From the NCBI RefSeq assembly GCF_947654165.1, contig NZ_CANTKB010000001.1:196727-260726 (forward strand): a stretch of DNA of 64,000 nt. The letters are read 5' to 3'. The translations under genes were made by a program, and so were the position numbers. Source of the stretch: an uncultured Blautia sp. (GTDB lineage Bacteria; Bacillota; Clostridia; Lachnospirales; Lachnospiraceae). The notes beneath the pieces were generated by a model that was not told the origin of the DNA, made no database searches, and saw only the letters and a program-made list of their open reading frames with translations. Position 1 is the stretch's first letter. Every line of letters begins with the position of its first letter. Below, piece after piece: positions 53,206-61,630 of this stretch.

Positions 53206-53901
53206 CTAAAATGTCTCCCCTTGTCCTCCATATGGATTTCCCATGTTCTGCCTCTGTATCCAGTTCTCTCTAAGTACCACATACAGTTCTGCATTGGTCG
53301 CATGTACATAAGGAAGGGTCCAGAAAATCCCCGCAAGTCCACAGGTAAATGCAGATGCGATCCACCAGCCTATGAAAGAAACATCCAAAATAAAAGCTTC
53401 CATTTTTTGTCCCATCATCATATCTCGGGATATGGCAAAAGCATCCTGTGCCGGAAGATCCGGCTGTTCCGCCAGGATATAAGGTATCATCCGATACTCA
53501 TAACCCTTGATAATGCCAGGTACAAACAGCAGCAAAGTCCACAGAGAAATCTTCAGATCCTTCAAAAACATGATCCACACTACATTTCCATAGTTTCCAT
53601 TCTGGAATCCAAACAAAACCCTGGATACCGGTGCCTGGTAATCTCTGTTTTCCACAAAGAAGCGGCAGCTTCCAATCAGAAATACATTTCCAAGAAAGAT
53701 GGCAAGCAATAATGAAATCCCACTGACGCTCACCTCGACACTGCCTGGCAAATCAAACCCATACTCACCTAATTGTCGGACGCTTGCAACATCCAGCCCC
53801 AGAATCAGGCTTATAAGAAAAGCTGCCAGCACGCAATTTCCATAATTTTGTTTCATAGCACCTTTGGCATAATTTTTTAGCCCAGCTCTGTCCCAAAACA
53901 T
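53206..53901 (-). CDS. DUF975 family integral membrane protein
   Basis: A 231-residue protein with about five hydrophobic segments. The opening LKNYAKGAMKQNYGNCVLAAFLISLI and the later FVPGIIKGYEYRMIPYILAEQPDLPAQDAFAISRDMMMGQKMEAF are the defining DUF975 features. The function is unknown; members often sit near cell-envelope genes. It is the first gene of the leftward pair with the DivIVA-like gene, and is divergent from the tRNA. Confidence 0.85.
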   Translation of the reverse strand: MFWDRAGLKNYAKGAMKQNYGNCVLAAFLISLILGLDVASVRQLGEYGFDLPGSVEVSVSGISLLLAIFLGNVFLIGSCRFFVENRDYQAPVSRVLFGFQNGNYGNVVWIMFLKDLKISLWTLLLFVPGIIKGYEYRMIPYILAEQPDLPAQDAFAISRDMMMGQKMEAFILDVSFIGWWIASAFTCGLAGIFWTLPYVHATNAELYVVLRENWIQRQNMGNPYGGQGETF

Positions 53902-54006
53902 ATCATCCCTCCCTTATTTTTGTTCTATTTCTATCTTATCACGCATGGATAAATTCTTCCATAAAAAATGCACAAAAATGTGACAAAATTTTTTTCAAAA
54001 AAAGTA

Positions 54007-54035
54007 TTGACATTTATTCTTTTATGTCATATAAT
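54007..54035 (+). promoter_or_regulatory. Promoter of tRNA-Arg
   Basis: TTGACA (54007-54012) and TATAAT (54030-54035), both perfect, are separated by 17 bp and lie 34 bp before the tRNA. Confidence 0.92.
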
Positions 54036-54069
54036 AAGTTTCGTTGTGAGGCACAACAGTAAATAACAT

Positions 54070-54143
54070 GTGCGTTTAGCTCAGCTGGATAGAGCGTTTG
54101 GCTACGGACCAAAAGGTCGGGGGTTCGAATCCTCTAACGCACG
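54070..54143 (+). tRNA. tRNA-Arg (ACG)
   Basis: A 74-nt cloverleaf. Acceptor stem GTGCGTT/AACGCAC, D-arm GCTCAGCTGGATAGAGC, anticodon stem TTTGG/CCAAA with loop CTACGGA (anticodon ACG at 54104-54106), variable AGGTC, T-loop TTCGAAT. The T-stem GGGGG/CCTCT includes two G-U pairs. CCA is not encoded. The A34 is expected to become inosine and read CGU, CGC and CGA. Confidence 0.95.
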
Positions 54144-54150
54144 TATTTGA

Positions 54151-54184
54151 AGCGGAAATTCTGATTGGGATTTCCGCTTTTTTG
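54151..54184 (+). terminator. Terminator of the tRNA transcript
   Basis: AGCGGAAAT (54151-54159) and ATTTCCGCT (54170-54178) followed by a T tract. It lies 8 bp after the tRNA, so the next gene needs read-through or its own promoter. Confidence 0.85.
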
Positions 54185-54229
54185 TTTATACTTCAATATT
54201 TCTTTATGACGAAAGGACTTGTATATCTT

Positions 54230-55921
54230 ATGTCAACTTCAAACCAATTAAAACAAATGCTCACTTCCATAAATCGAAAGAGTTATCCTGCCTACAAAAG
54301 TTTAAAAGGAAGTTATGATTTTGGCACCCATGTGCTGACCATTGACCATGTACAGGGCGACCCTTTTGCCTCTCCGTCCCATCTAAGCGTGCGGGTGAGC
54401 GACAGACAGGCAGGTTTCCCTGACTTCTGCTTTGCCTCCTCCGACACCAGGATTGCCCTTCAGGATCTGATTCTACGGAAATTTGAGGAACAGATCCGCA
54501 CTTACAGTTTTCGTGCCAAAGGTTCCGGCAAAAGCGGCCTGATCACTTCCACAGTCTGCGGCCAGGAAATCCTGGAGCGTACTGCCTGCGAAATCACGGC
54601 AAAAGAAGTCATTCTCCGCTTCTGTGTCGGTTTTCCTGCAAACGGAAGAACCATTAACGCACAAGAACTGGAAAAAATCCTTTTTGACTTTCTTCCTGTC
54701 TGTGTAAAAAAGGCTCTTTATTATAAAAATTCAAACCCAAAAGAAGTAGAAGCCGCAATCTTTCTGGCGGAAGACCAGGCATATATCCGCAAGGAATTAA
54801 AAAAACGCAATCTGGCAGCCTTTGTTGCTGACAACGCCATTCTTCCAAGGCAGAGTGGTGTTTCCCAGAAACCTATGAAAAACAGTGTACCATTTTCCTC
54901 TCCTGCTTCTCTGCGGGTAGAGATGCAGCTTCCCCATAAAGGTACCATCACCGGAATGGGCATTCCCGTGGGCATCACCCTCATTGCCGGAGGGGGATAC
55001 CATGGCAAATCCACTCTGTTAAACGCACTGGAAGCAGGCGTGTATAACCATATCCAGGGAGACGGCAGGGAGTATGTAATTACAGATGATACTGCTCTAA
55101 AACTCCGCTCCGAAGACGGAAGATTTATTAAGGATGTAGATATTTCCATGTTCATCAATGACCTGCCCAATAAAAAAGATACCCACTGTTTCTCCACTCT
55201 GGATGCCAGCGGAAGCACCTCTCAGGCTGCCGGAATCGCAGAAGGCATAGAGGCAGGAATCCAGGTTCTTTTACTAGATGAAGATACCTCTGCCACCAAT
55301 TTTATGGTGCGGGACACTTTCATGCAGCAGGTTATCAGCCGGGAAAAAGAACCCATCACTCCATTTCTGGAGCGTGCAGGAGATTTATTTGAACAGGCAG
55401 GAATTTCCACGATTCTGGTAGCCGGAAGTTCCGGGGCGTTCTTCCACATTGCAGATACCATTATCCAGATGGACAATTATCATGCTCTGGACATCACGAA
55501 AAAGGTAAAAGCTATGTGCAAAGATTTCCCTCTGACAGCATCAGATGCATCTCCCTTTCACCTGCCACAGGCAAAGCGGATCATGACCGCCCCTCCTGTG
55601 AAACGCGATGCTTACAAAGAACTGAAGTTAAAAACTCACAGCAAAGACTCTTTTTCTATTGGAAAAGAAACCGTGGATCTGCGTTATATCGAACAGCTTG
55701 CCGACCAGGAACAGACTGCCGCTCTTGGAGAATTGCTGAAATACGCAAGAGAACATCTCATTGACAATAAAAAGACGGTTTCACAGATTGTAGAAACCCT
55801 GGAAACAAAGCTGGAAACCCAGGGACTTGGCAGTGTATGCAACTCCTCTTACACCCCCTGCGGCCTTGCACGGCCAAGAAAACAGGAAATTTACTCCTGC
55901 TTTAACCGGTACCGCAGATGA
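54230..55921 (+). CDS. Predicted ATPase of the ABC class (COG3044)
   Basis: A 563-residue protein. The ATG at 54230 is chosen because AGGA lies 12 bases upstream; the ORF extends back through the tRNA but an earlier start is implausible. Domains: an N-terminal region (SYPAYKSLKGSYDFGTHVLTIDHVQGDPFASPS), a P-loop GGGYHGKSTLLNALEAG at about 253-269, Walker B VLLLDEDTSATNFM and SSGAFFHIADTIIQMD. This layout matches the widespread single-copy ABC-class ATPases of COG3044, soluble and without a transport partner. Their biochemical role is not established. A C-terminal basic tail (ARPRKQEIYSCFNRYRR) could bind nucleic acid. Confidence 0.85.
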   Translation: MSTSNQLKQMLTSINRKSYPAYKSLKGSYDFGTHVLTIDHVQGDPFASPSHLSVRVSDRQAGFPDFCFASSDTRIALQDLILRKFEEQIRTYSFRAKGSGKSGLITSTVCGQEILERTACEITAKEVILRFCVGFPANGRTINAQELEKILFDFLPVCVKKALYYKNSNPKEVEAAIFLAEDQAYIRKELKKRNLAAFVADNAILPRQSGVSQKPMKNSVPFSSPASLRVEMQLPHKGTITGMGIPVGITLIAGGGYHGKSTLLNALEAGVYNHIQGDGREYVITDDTALKLRSEDGRFIKDVDISMFINDLPNKKDTHCFSTLDASGSTSQAAGIAEGIEAGIQVLLLDEDTSATNFMVRDTFMQQVISREKEPITPFLERAGDLFEQAGISTILVAGSSGAFFHIADTIIQMDNYHALDITKKVKAMCKDFPLTASDASPFHLPQAKRIMTAPPVKRDAYKELKLKTHSKDSFSIGKETVDLRYIEQLADQEQTAALGELLKYAREHLIDNKKTVSQIVETLETKLETQGLGSVCNSSYTPCGLARPRKQEIYSCFNRYRR

Positions 55922-55954
55922 AACCCAAAAAGAAGCCTTGGGAACCTTAGGTTC

Positions 55955-57202
55955 TCACAGCTTCTTTTTTATCTCCTTATACACTTCCCGGAATCTTTTC
56001 GCACTTTGAAAATCCGCTCTCTGACCGTATCTGGCATCCAGATAAATCTGGCGTAACTCCTGACACTGTCCGCAAATCTGAGGATTCCTCTCATGGTTTT
56101 CCTGCAAATCCCTGCTGGTGGTACTGACTTTAATGGAAATCCCTTTTTCCTGGCACAGTTTCATGTAATTCCGGTATTCCCTGCGAATCTGACGCACCCA
56201 GAAGGAATCTGATTTCCCTGTCTTGTGCTGCATAGGTTTCATACCAGTCTGTTCAACCGAAAATCCCATAATTTCTCCCTGGTCTTCGTTTTTATGGCTG
56301 GCAAGCCAGCGGAAGAAAAAATAAATCCCAGCAGCCACAAACAAAACTACCACTACACGTACTATAGAAAAAATCAGGCTTCCTCCACCTTCTGAACTTT
56401 CCAATGCCGGCTTCCATATCTCCTCTCCTGACTTCAATGCCTGTGCCAAAGGCTCTGCAATCTGTCTGGATATAGAGAAGATGGACAAAAACCAAAGGAT
56501 TCCCTCCAGAAGCATCCCAATCAAAAATCCCAGGATCCTTACCAGAATCAAAAGAGGCGGCAAGAGGATCTGCTGATAAAACCATTGGCAGACAACAGCA
56601 CCTCTATGGATAACCGATGGTCTGCTCAATATAAAAAACAGAAAAAAGAACAGTCCTGTTGCAATCACATTCTCAATCTGAAACTTTCTGCCAAGATACA
56701 CCTTGGGCTCATGGCGGAGGGAACGAAGAAGCAGAATCAGTCCTGCTGCTGTACAGACAGCCAACGGCAAAGTAATCTGCAAAAAAATTTCCCACTGTCC
56801 CAGCAGAAGAAGAAAGCCTCCCAAAATCAGTGCGGCCTTCCAAAATACCTGAAACAGATCCGCCTGCCTGCTCCAAAACAATGGATATTCTCTTTTTATC
56901 ATCATGGTACCCACATAGACAGCACCCGGAAGTAAAACCACCAGCTCTGCCAAGCATCCTGCCGCTCCCGTCAAAGAAAACATCAGAAAGGGCAAAAGAA
57001 AAAACCTCTTCTTGCCTTTTTCCCTGTATAAAAAAGAAATGCCGTAAATCAGGCTGAGAATTCCCAGTCCTAAGATGCTTCTTGACAAAATTTGTGTGTC
57101 CATTCCGCCTGTTCTCTGTAACAGATAGGAAGCGGCTGTTCCTGCAAACATTCCAAAAAAAGACAAGTCCGTAAACATACGAAGACTATGGATCCAGATC
57201 AT
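55955..57202 (-). CDS. Polytopic membrane protein with DUF4129-like C-terminal tail
   Basis: A 415-residue protein from the ATG at 57202 (GGAGG 8 bases upstream). It has about eight to nine hydrophobic segments in the first 330 residues, then a soluble tail (SFWVRQIRREYRNYMKLCQEKGISIKVSTTSRDLQE, IYLDARYGQRADFQSAKRFREVYKEIKK). That tail resembles the DUF4129 region that closes membrane transglutaminase-type proteins in MoxR/DUF58 clusters. No transglutaminase Cys-His-Asp domain is present. It overlaps the DUF58 gene by 17 bp. The role is unknown. Confidence 0.7.
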   Translation of the reverse strand: MIWIHSLRMFTDLSFFGMFAGTAASYLLQRTGGMDTQILSRSILGLGILSLIYGISFLYREKGKKRFFLLPFLMFSLTGAAGCLAELVVLLPGAVYVGTMMIKREYPLFWSRQADLFQVFWKAALILGGFLLLLGQWEIFLQITLPLAVCTAAGLILLLRSLRHEPKVYLGRKFQIENVIATGLFFFLFFILSRPSVIHRGAVVCQWFYQQILLPPLLILVRILGFLIGMLLEGILWFLSIFSISRQIAEPLAQALKSGEEIWKPALESSEGGGSLIFSIVRVVVVLFVAAGIYFFFRWLASHKNEDQGEIMGFSVEQTGMKPMQHKTGKSDSFWVRQIRREYRNYMKLCQEKGISIKVSTTSRDLQENHERNPQICGQCQELRQIYLDARYGQRADFQSAKRFREVYKEIKKKL

Positions 57203-58277
57203 GTTCCGCACCTCCCCTTTCACACCCGAAAAGCACAAATATTCCCTTTCCAAGCAGCTTTACTATCTTCCGAAATTGCCCACATTCCCGAAAGTCTTCA
57301 TGGAAAGGAGTAATGAGCATCACACCTCTGGACCTATCCTGTCCCAAAAGTTCCAGCAGTTTTTCCTTGGAAAATGCCGGATGATACAGACCACGCCCCA
57401 GACATTCCAGCACCTTTAAGAAATGCTGATGTCCGAGCCCTTCCCGTACCATATGGGAATCCCCTACAGCACCAGCCTGGGCAGCATTGGTACAAAACAC
57501 ATATTTGATTCCCCTGTCTTCCAATTCCTGACAAACCATGCGTGCAAGACTATAGCATGCTTCCAAAACCGGTTCTTTTTTCTCCTGTGCTGTTTCCACA
57601 TTCAGCAAAAGCGTGAGCACCGGCTCTACTGTATGGTCATACTCCCGGACCATCAGCCCCATACTGTGAGCACTCTGTTTCCAGGAAATCTGCTTCATAG
57701 GTTCCCGCCCGGTATACTCCCGGTATCCGGCAGTCATGACCGGATCTTCATACAGATATCGCTGCACCGAATAATCTCCCAGAAAGCTTCCAAGCAGTTC
57801 CCTGGTTTTTTCATCTGCCTGTGGTTTCGGTGCAGCAATGACTTCACGAAAAATCCTGATTTCCTGCCTGGTCTCAGAAAGTCCGAGGAAATCTCCTCCT
57901 AGTATATTGGGATGGGAAAGCACATACCTGCCTCTCTGGGCAATGATGACCGGAATTTCCATCTGTATCCTCTGTCCGGGCCGCATCCAGACAGAAGTTT
58001 CCACCAGGCCTCCACCTCTTCCGCTTTCTTTTGAAAAACGAAAGCTGCTGCCTGTGACCTTGATATCTTCTGGAACATACATGTTGATTTTCACATAGGG
58101 AACAGGCCATTTGCTGCGGTTTTCCACATGAATCCTGATACAAAAAGTTTCCCCGGTATCTACAATATTTTCTTCCGGTCCATAGGTACTGTAAATATTG
58201 CGTAACCCATGTTTCTTCATCCACGCTTCCAGTGCAAATCCGGCAAGAACCAAAAAGATTACAAATACGAAACTCAT
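57186..58277 (-). CDS. DUF58 domain protein (von Willebrand A-like)
   Basis: A 363-residue protein with one N-terminal membrane segment (residues 2-18), an Ig-like middle (FCIRIHVENRSKWPVPYVKINMYVPE) and the DUF58 motif SVQRYLYEDPVMTAGYREYTGREPMKQISWKQSAHSMGLMVREYD. A vWA-like C-terminal half follows. It lies between MoxR (4-bp overlap) and the membrane protein gene. MoxR/DUF58 pairs are thought to work as a chaperone-like ATPase plus its substrate adaptor. Confidence 0.88.
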   Translation of the reverse strand: MSFVFVIFLVLAGFALEAWMKKHGLRNIYSTYGPEENIVDTGETFCIRIHVENRSKWPVPYVKINMYVPEDIKVTGSSFRFSKESGRGGGLVETSVWMRPGQRIQMEIPVIIAQRGRYVLSHPNILGGDFLGLSETRQEIRIFREVIAAPKPQADEKTRELLGSFLGDYSVQRYLYEDPVMTAGYREYTGREPMKQISWKQSAHSMGLMVREYDHTVEPVLTLLLNVETAQEKKEPVLEACYSLARMVCQELEDRGIKYVFCTNAAQAGAVGDSHMVREGLGHQHFLKVLECLGRGLYHPAFSKEKLLELLGQDRSRGVMLITPFHEDFRECGQFRKIVKLLGKGIFVLFGCERGGAEHDLDP

Positions 58278-59215
58278 AGGCTTTCCAGCGGTACCTGCAC
58301 TTGCTCCAGTATGCGGTGCAGAAATTTTGCAGCAGATGCGGCACTCTGGCTGCCCTGAGAAATACGGTGGGTCAATACATGGGGTGCCATGGACTTTACA
58401 TCTTCCGGAATCACATACTCTCTTCCGGCAAAAGCTGCCGTAGCCTGTGCCGCACTGTATAGTGCCTGTGCACCTCTGGTGGATACTCCACGGACAAAAT
58501 TACTTTCATTTCTGGTTGCTTCAATAATATCCATAAGATATCCAAGCACTTCCCCAGGTACCTGTACCTCTTGGTAATGACTCCGAACATATGCCGTTTC
58601 CTGTGCTGTAACCACCTGCTGAAGCGTATCCAGAATTGATCTTGCAGATGGCCTGGCAAGCACCTGCATCTCCTGCTCTCTGGTCATATACCCAAGAGAG
58701 AGCTGCATGAAAAACCGGTCAACCTGTGCATCCGGCAAAGGAAAGGTACCGTAAGACTCTAAAGGATTTTCCGTAGCCATGACAAAAAAAGGCTCTTCCA
58801 GTTTCTTCGTCACCCCATCCACAGTGATCTGATGTTCTTCCATGGCTTCCAGGAGACTGGACTGCGTTCTCGGTGTCGCCCGGTTAATCTCGTCTGCCAG
58901 AACCATATTCGCAAACAGAGGTCCTTGGCGAAACTCAAATTCTCCCTGCTTCTGATTATAAAAATTAATCCCAGTCAAATCAGAGGGAACCAAATCTGGT
59001 GTAAACTGAATCCTCTTAAAATCACTGCCCACAGTTCTTGCAAAAGCCCGCAGCAGCATGGTCTTTCCTGTTCCTGGAATATCCTCCAAAAGCACATGCC
59101 CGGAACATACAAAACAGGTAAGCACAAGGGAAATCACATCCTCCTTACCCACAATAACCTTAGAACAATTGTCTATGACTTTTTTATGATAATCCTGAAA
59201 GTACGAAAGATTCAT
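58274..59215 (-). CDS. MoxR family AAA+ ATPase
   Basis: A 313-residue AAA+ protein. Walker A EDIPGTGKTMLLRAFA, Walker B NMVLADEINRATPRTQSSLLEAMEE, sensor I VMATENPLESYGTFPLPDAQVDRF, and arginine-finger region VRGVSTRGAQALYSAAQA are all present. MoxR proteins are thought to remodel or activate partner proteins such as the DUF58 product encoded 4 bp upstream of its stop. It is the first gene of the three-gene cluster. Confidence 0.93.
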   Translation of the reverse strand: MNLSYFQDYHKKVIDNCSKVIVGKEDVISLVLTCFVCSGHVLLEDIPGTGKTMLLRAFARTVGSDFKRIQFTPDLVPSDLTGINFYNQKQGEFEFRQGPLFANMVLADEINRATPRTQSSLLEAMEEHQITVDGVTKKLEEPFFVMATENPLESYGTFPLPDAQVDRFFMQLSLGYMTREQEMQVLARPSARSILDTLQQVVTAQETAYVRSHYQEVQVPGEVLGYLMDIIEATRNESNFVRGVSTRGAQALYSAAQATAAFAGREYVIPEDVKSMAPHVLTHRISQGSQSAASAAKFLHRILEQVQVPLESL

Positions 59216-59374
59216 TGGCCTATTTCCTCCCTCTTACGTTCTTTTTCATGGATAGATTATATCTTATTCTTAAAAACTCTTCAACAATTTACCATAAAAA
59301 GGATACTTATATAGGATTCCTCTGTATTTTCTTACATTATGATATTTGCCTGAATTGGCATGATTTTAAATCTG

Positions 59375-59409
59375 TTCCCGGAAATTGTATTTCTCACACT
59401 TTCCGGGAA
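59375..59409. repeat. Perfect 10-bp inverted repeat in the MoxR upstream gap
   Basis: TTCCCGGAAA (59375-59384) and TTTCCGGGAA (59400-59409) with a 15-base loop. No T tract follows in either direction. The remaining sequence of the 59216-59445 gap shows nothing else. Confidence 0.5.
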
Positions 59410-59445
59410 TGTTTAGAATAATTCGTTTCGATACATGATTTGTAA

Positions 59446-59664
59446 TTACTTTGCCGAAGATTTTGATTCAGAAATCCACTCTAAGACTGTTTTCACATCC
59501 ACTTCCAGCACTTCTGCGATTGCTTCGTTGGTGTAGCCTTTTTGATGCATGTTGAAAGCAGTGTTTTGTTGAGTTTCTTGTTTACCCTCCTGTCTTCCTT
59601 CACGTCTTCCGGCTTCCCTCTCATCTTTCATCATTTCCTCAAAAATCATAAAGCGTTCCTCCAT
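59446..59664 (-). pseudogene. C-terminal fragment of an Rpn-family nuclease/transposase
   Basis: A 72-residue fragment nearly identical in plan to the tail of the Rpn-like ORF at 60738: MEERFMIFEEMMKDEREAGRREG, a Gln/Lys-rich insert, then MHQKGYTNEAIAEVLEVDVKTVLEWIS. The catalytic nuclease part is entirely absent. The DNA around 59601-59666 closely repeats 60889-60946, so the two remnants form direct repeats flanking the YccF and hypothetical genes. Confidence 0.75.
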
Positions 59665-59677
59665 TTCTTAATTTTTA

Positions 59678-60037
59678 TCAATATACTTCCGCCCCAAAAG
59701 GCATCAAAGCCAGTTTTGCCAGCTTAAACTGCTGCAATCCAAAAGGAATTCCTATGATGGTAATACAAAGACCTACACCAATGGCAAGATGTTCCAGTGC
59801 CAAAGGAAGGCCAGATACAATCAGCCAGATAATATTCAGAAGAAAAGAACCTGCACCGCCTCCATACTGCACTTCCTTTCCAAAAGGAAAAAAACTTAAA
59901 GCTGCAAATTTAAAACACTGCATCCCAACCGGAATTCCAACTACTGTGATGCACCATAAACATCCCATCAGTCCCCAGCTCAAGCCGCTTACAGCACCAC
60001 CGAATATAAACCATAAAAAATTTCCAAGACATCCCAT
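59678..60037 (-). CDS. YccF domain membrane protein
   Basis: A 119-residue protein with two similar halves. Each half has a membrane hairpin and the YccF motif: GCLWCITVVGIPVGMQCFKFAALSFFPFGKEV and GVGLCITIIGIPFGLQQFKLAKLALMPFGAEV. The opening NFLWFIFGGAVSGLSWGLMG is also typical. The function is unknown. It lies 5 bp after the hypothetical gene at 60043-60471 and is likely co-transcribed with it. Confidence 0.9.
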   Translation of the reverse strand: MGCLGNFLWFIFGGAVSGLSWGLMGCLWCITVVGIPVGMQCFKFAALSFFPFGKEVQYGGGAGSFLLNIIWLIVSGLPLALEHLAIGVGLCITIIGIPFGLQQFKLAKLALMPFGAEVY

Positions 60038-60042
60038 TTTTT

Positions 60043-60471
60043 TTACACCTCCATTTTTCTATACAGTTCATCCAAAATTTCTTTTACATGGTAAATTCCA
60101 ATCTCAATGTCTTCTCTGGCTTCTTTCATCTTATTCTGTACCAGATAATCTGCCACAAAGCTATCCAAAAAGAAATCTGCAAATGTAAGGAAATCTCCAA
60201 CCTCGATCCTTAAATTCAATGCCCCACCTACATCTCTCAATTCCCTTTGAAAAACCAGCAAGTGTTCTTTGGCACGTTCCAGCAAAGCTTCTGCATCCCG
60301 GATTTTGGAATGTTTCATATAGCTGCTGAAAAAACCACCTCCAAACATATCAAATAGCCCCCAGTCTCCTGCACTTTTCAATTTTTCCTGTGCTGCATAC
60401 AGGCTTCTCAATGCCTTTTCTCCTGCTGCAATGGCTTCCTGCACTTCTTTTTTCATGATTTCGTTACACAT
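60043..60471 (-). CDS. Hypothetical helical protein, 142 aa
   Basis: The start is placed at the ATG at 60471, with AGGAGG 9 bases upstream; the ORF upstream of it runs through a terminator hairpin. The protein is all-helical: KEVQEAIAAGEKALRSLYAAQEKLKSAGDWGLFDMFGGGFF, then SYMKHSKIRDAEALLERAKEHLLVFQREL and IEVGDFLTFADFFLDSFVADYLVQNKMKEAREDIE. The GDWGLFDMFGGGFFSSYMKHSKI stretch looks highly conserved and I have seen it in short Firmicutes proteins of unknown role. Its partner is YccF, so a membrane-associated role is possible. Confidence 0.75.
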   Translation of the reverse strand: MCNEIMKKEVQEAIAAGEKALRSLYAAQEKLKSAGDWGLFDMFGGGFFSSYMKHSKIRDAEALLERAKEHLLVFQRELRDVGGALNLRIEVGDFLTFADFFLDSFVADYLVQNKMKEAREDIEIGIYHVKEILDELYRKMEV

Positions 60472-60524
60472 AAACATTTCCTCCTTCTGTACCAAGCAAG
60501 CATCTGTGGAAGAAATCCTAAGGA

Positions 60525-60569
60525 ATAAAAAAAGACCTTTATCATGACCTCTGCCACAATAAAAGTCTT
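60525..60569 (-). terminator. Hairpin with T tract in the leader of the hypothetical/YccF genes
   Basis: On the minus strand AAGACTTTTAT (60559-60569) pairs with ATAAAGGTCTT (60532-60542), one G-U pair, and runs into TTTTTTT. It lies about 55 bp before the ATG at 60471. A second perfect small hairpin (GGTATC-GAAA-GATACC, 60588-60603) lies just upstream. Confidence 0.65.
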
Positions 60570-60737
60570 GCTTTCTCATTTGCTACGGGTATCTTTCGAT
60601 ACCGGATGACGATTACAAAACCATCTTCACAAAACGGATTCTACCTTCTGAAAAGATGTTAAGCTACTCCCTTTTACTTTTGCTTACAAAAATAATAGCA
60701 CAAATCTAATACAATTGCAAGATTTATACTGAAAAAG

Positions 60738-61514
60738 TTAAGGATTCACAGATTCTGCTTTGGAAATCCACTCCTGAACAGTCTCCACGTCTACTTCTAG
60801 CACTTCAGCGATTGCTTCATCCGGATAACCTTTTTGATGCATGTTCAAAGCCGTGTTCTCTGCCTTCGCTTGCTCCCCTTCACGTCTTCCGGCTTCCCTC
60901 TCATCCTTCATCATTTCCTCAAAAATCATAAAGCGTTCCTCCATTTCACGGCTGCTTTTAATCCAGCGGATGGAATCCTGGAGCTGCTTCACAAAATGAT
61001 CCTGGAAATCTTTCTGGCTCTCCTCTTTGTTTGCTTTCACAAATTTCAGGAAGTTTACCAGTTCTCTGGGCACTTCGTTTTCATTCTTGCCATGGGTGCT
61101 TAAAAAAACACAGCAGCGTCCATCCCCCAGCTCCACTTCTTGATTTTCCTTACATTTTGACTGAAATGTGTAACGGTATTTCCTTTTTCCAAAAGGGTCG
61201 AAATCACAGATGAAAATAACGTAACTGCTTGGCAGTTCTTTGTATTCCTTCCCGCTCAAAAGAAGTTCCATGTCCATCTGACTATGATAATAGCGGGTCC
61301 GTCTGCCAAGGGCAGGCTTTTTAGCAACCTGCATCTCAATATTATATCTTGTGTTATTTTCGTCCTTTGCATACACATCCAGCCGGACTCCTTTATATTC
61401 CGGGTGGTAGACCATACTTTTTTCTTTGCTCACTTCCACATGGTCAATTTTTATCCCAAGTACCAGTTATATGACTCCCTTGCAGTTCTCTGGTTCTGCC
61501 ATATATGCCCTCCA
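60738..61514 (-). pseudogene. Rpn-family PD-(D/E)XK nuclease/transposase with nonsense codon
   Basis: The open part (233 residues from GTG 61439) contains the nuclease core EYKGVRLDVYAKDENNTRYNIEMQVAK (D and E-x-Q of the PD-(D/E)XK site), RTRYYHSQMDMELLLSGKEYKELP and a C-terminal helix-turn-helix-like GYPDEAIAEVLEVDVETVQEWIS. Reading the same frame further upstream gives AEPENCKGVI, then a TAA at 61467-61469, then LVLGIKIDHVEV. Family members read ...ELVLGIKI here, so the TAA probably replaces a Glu codon. The first 30 or so residues are also missing. Confidence 0.75.
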
Positions 61515-61584
61515 CTTTTGCAGAGGAATCCTATAACAGAAGTATAACACGGATAAGTAAAAAAGTATATCTCTATTAAAAAAA

Positions 61585-61624
61585 CTGCTACTGTCACACT
61601 TCTTCCAAGTGCTGACAATAGCAG
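61585..61624 (-). terminator. Intrinsic terminator after the LplC-like permease gene
   Basis: On the minus strand CTGCTATTGTCAGCACTT pairs with AAGTGTGACAGTAGCAG (two mismatches), 5-base loop, followed by TTTTTTT. It lies 7 bp after the permease stop. Confidence 0.85.
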
Positions 61625-61630
61625 CTTTTT

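Noticed and set aside
54098..54229. Longer ATPase ORF starting inside the tRNA
   Set aside because: It would have to use tRNA and terminator sequence as coding; the ATG at 54230 with AGGA upstream fits the family N-terminus.
4568..60615. ATACCG[C/G]ATGACGATTA shared between 4568-4584 and 60599-60615 as a dispersed repeat
   Set aside because: Sixteen of 17 matching bases is expected several times by chance in 64 kb, and the flanks do not match.
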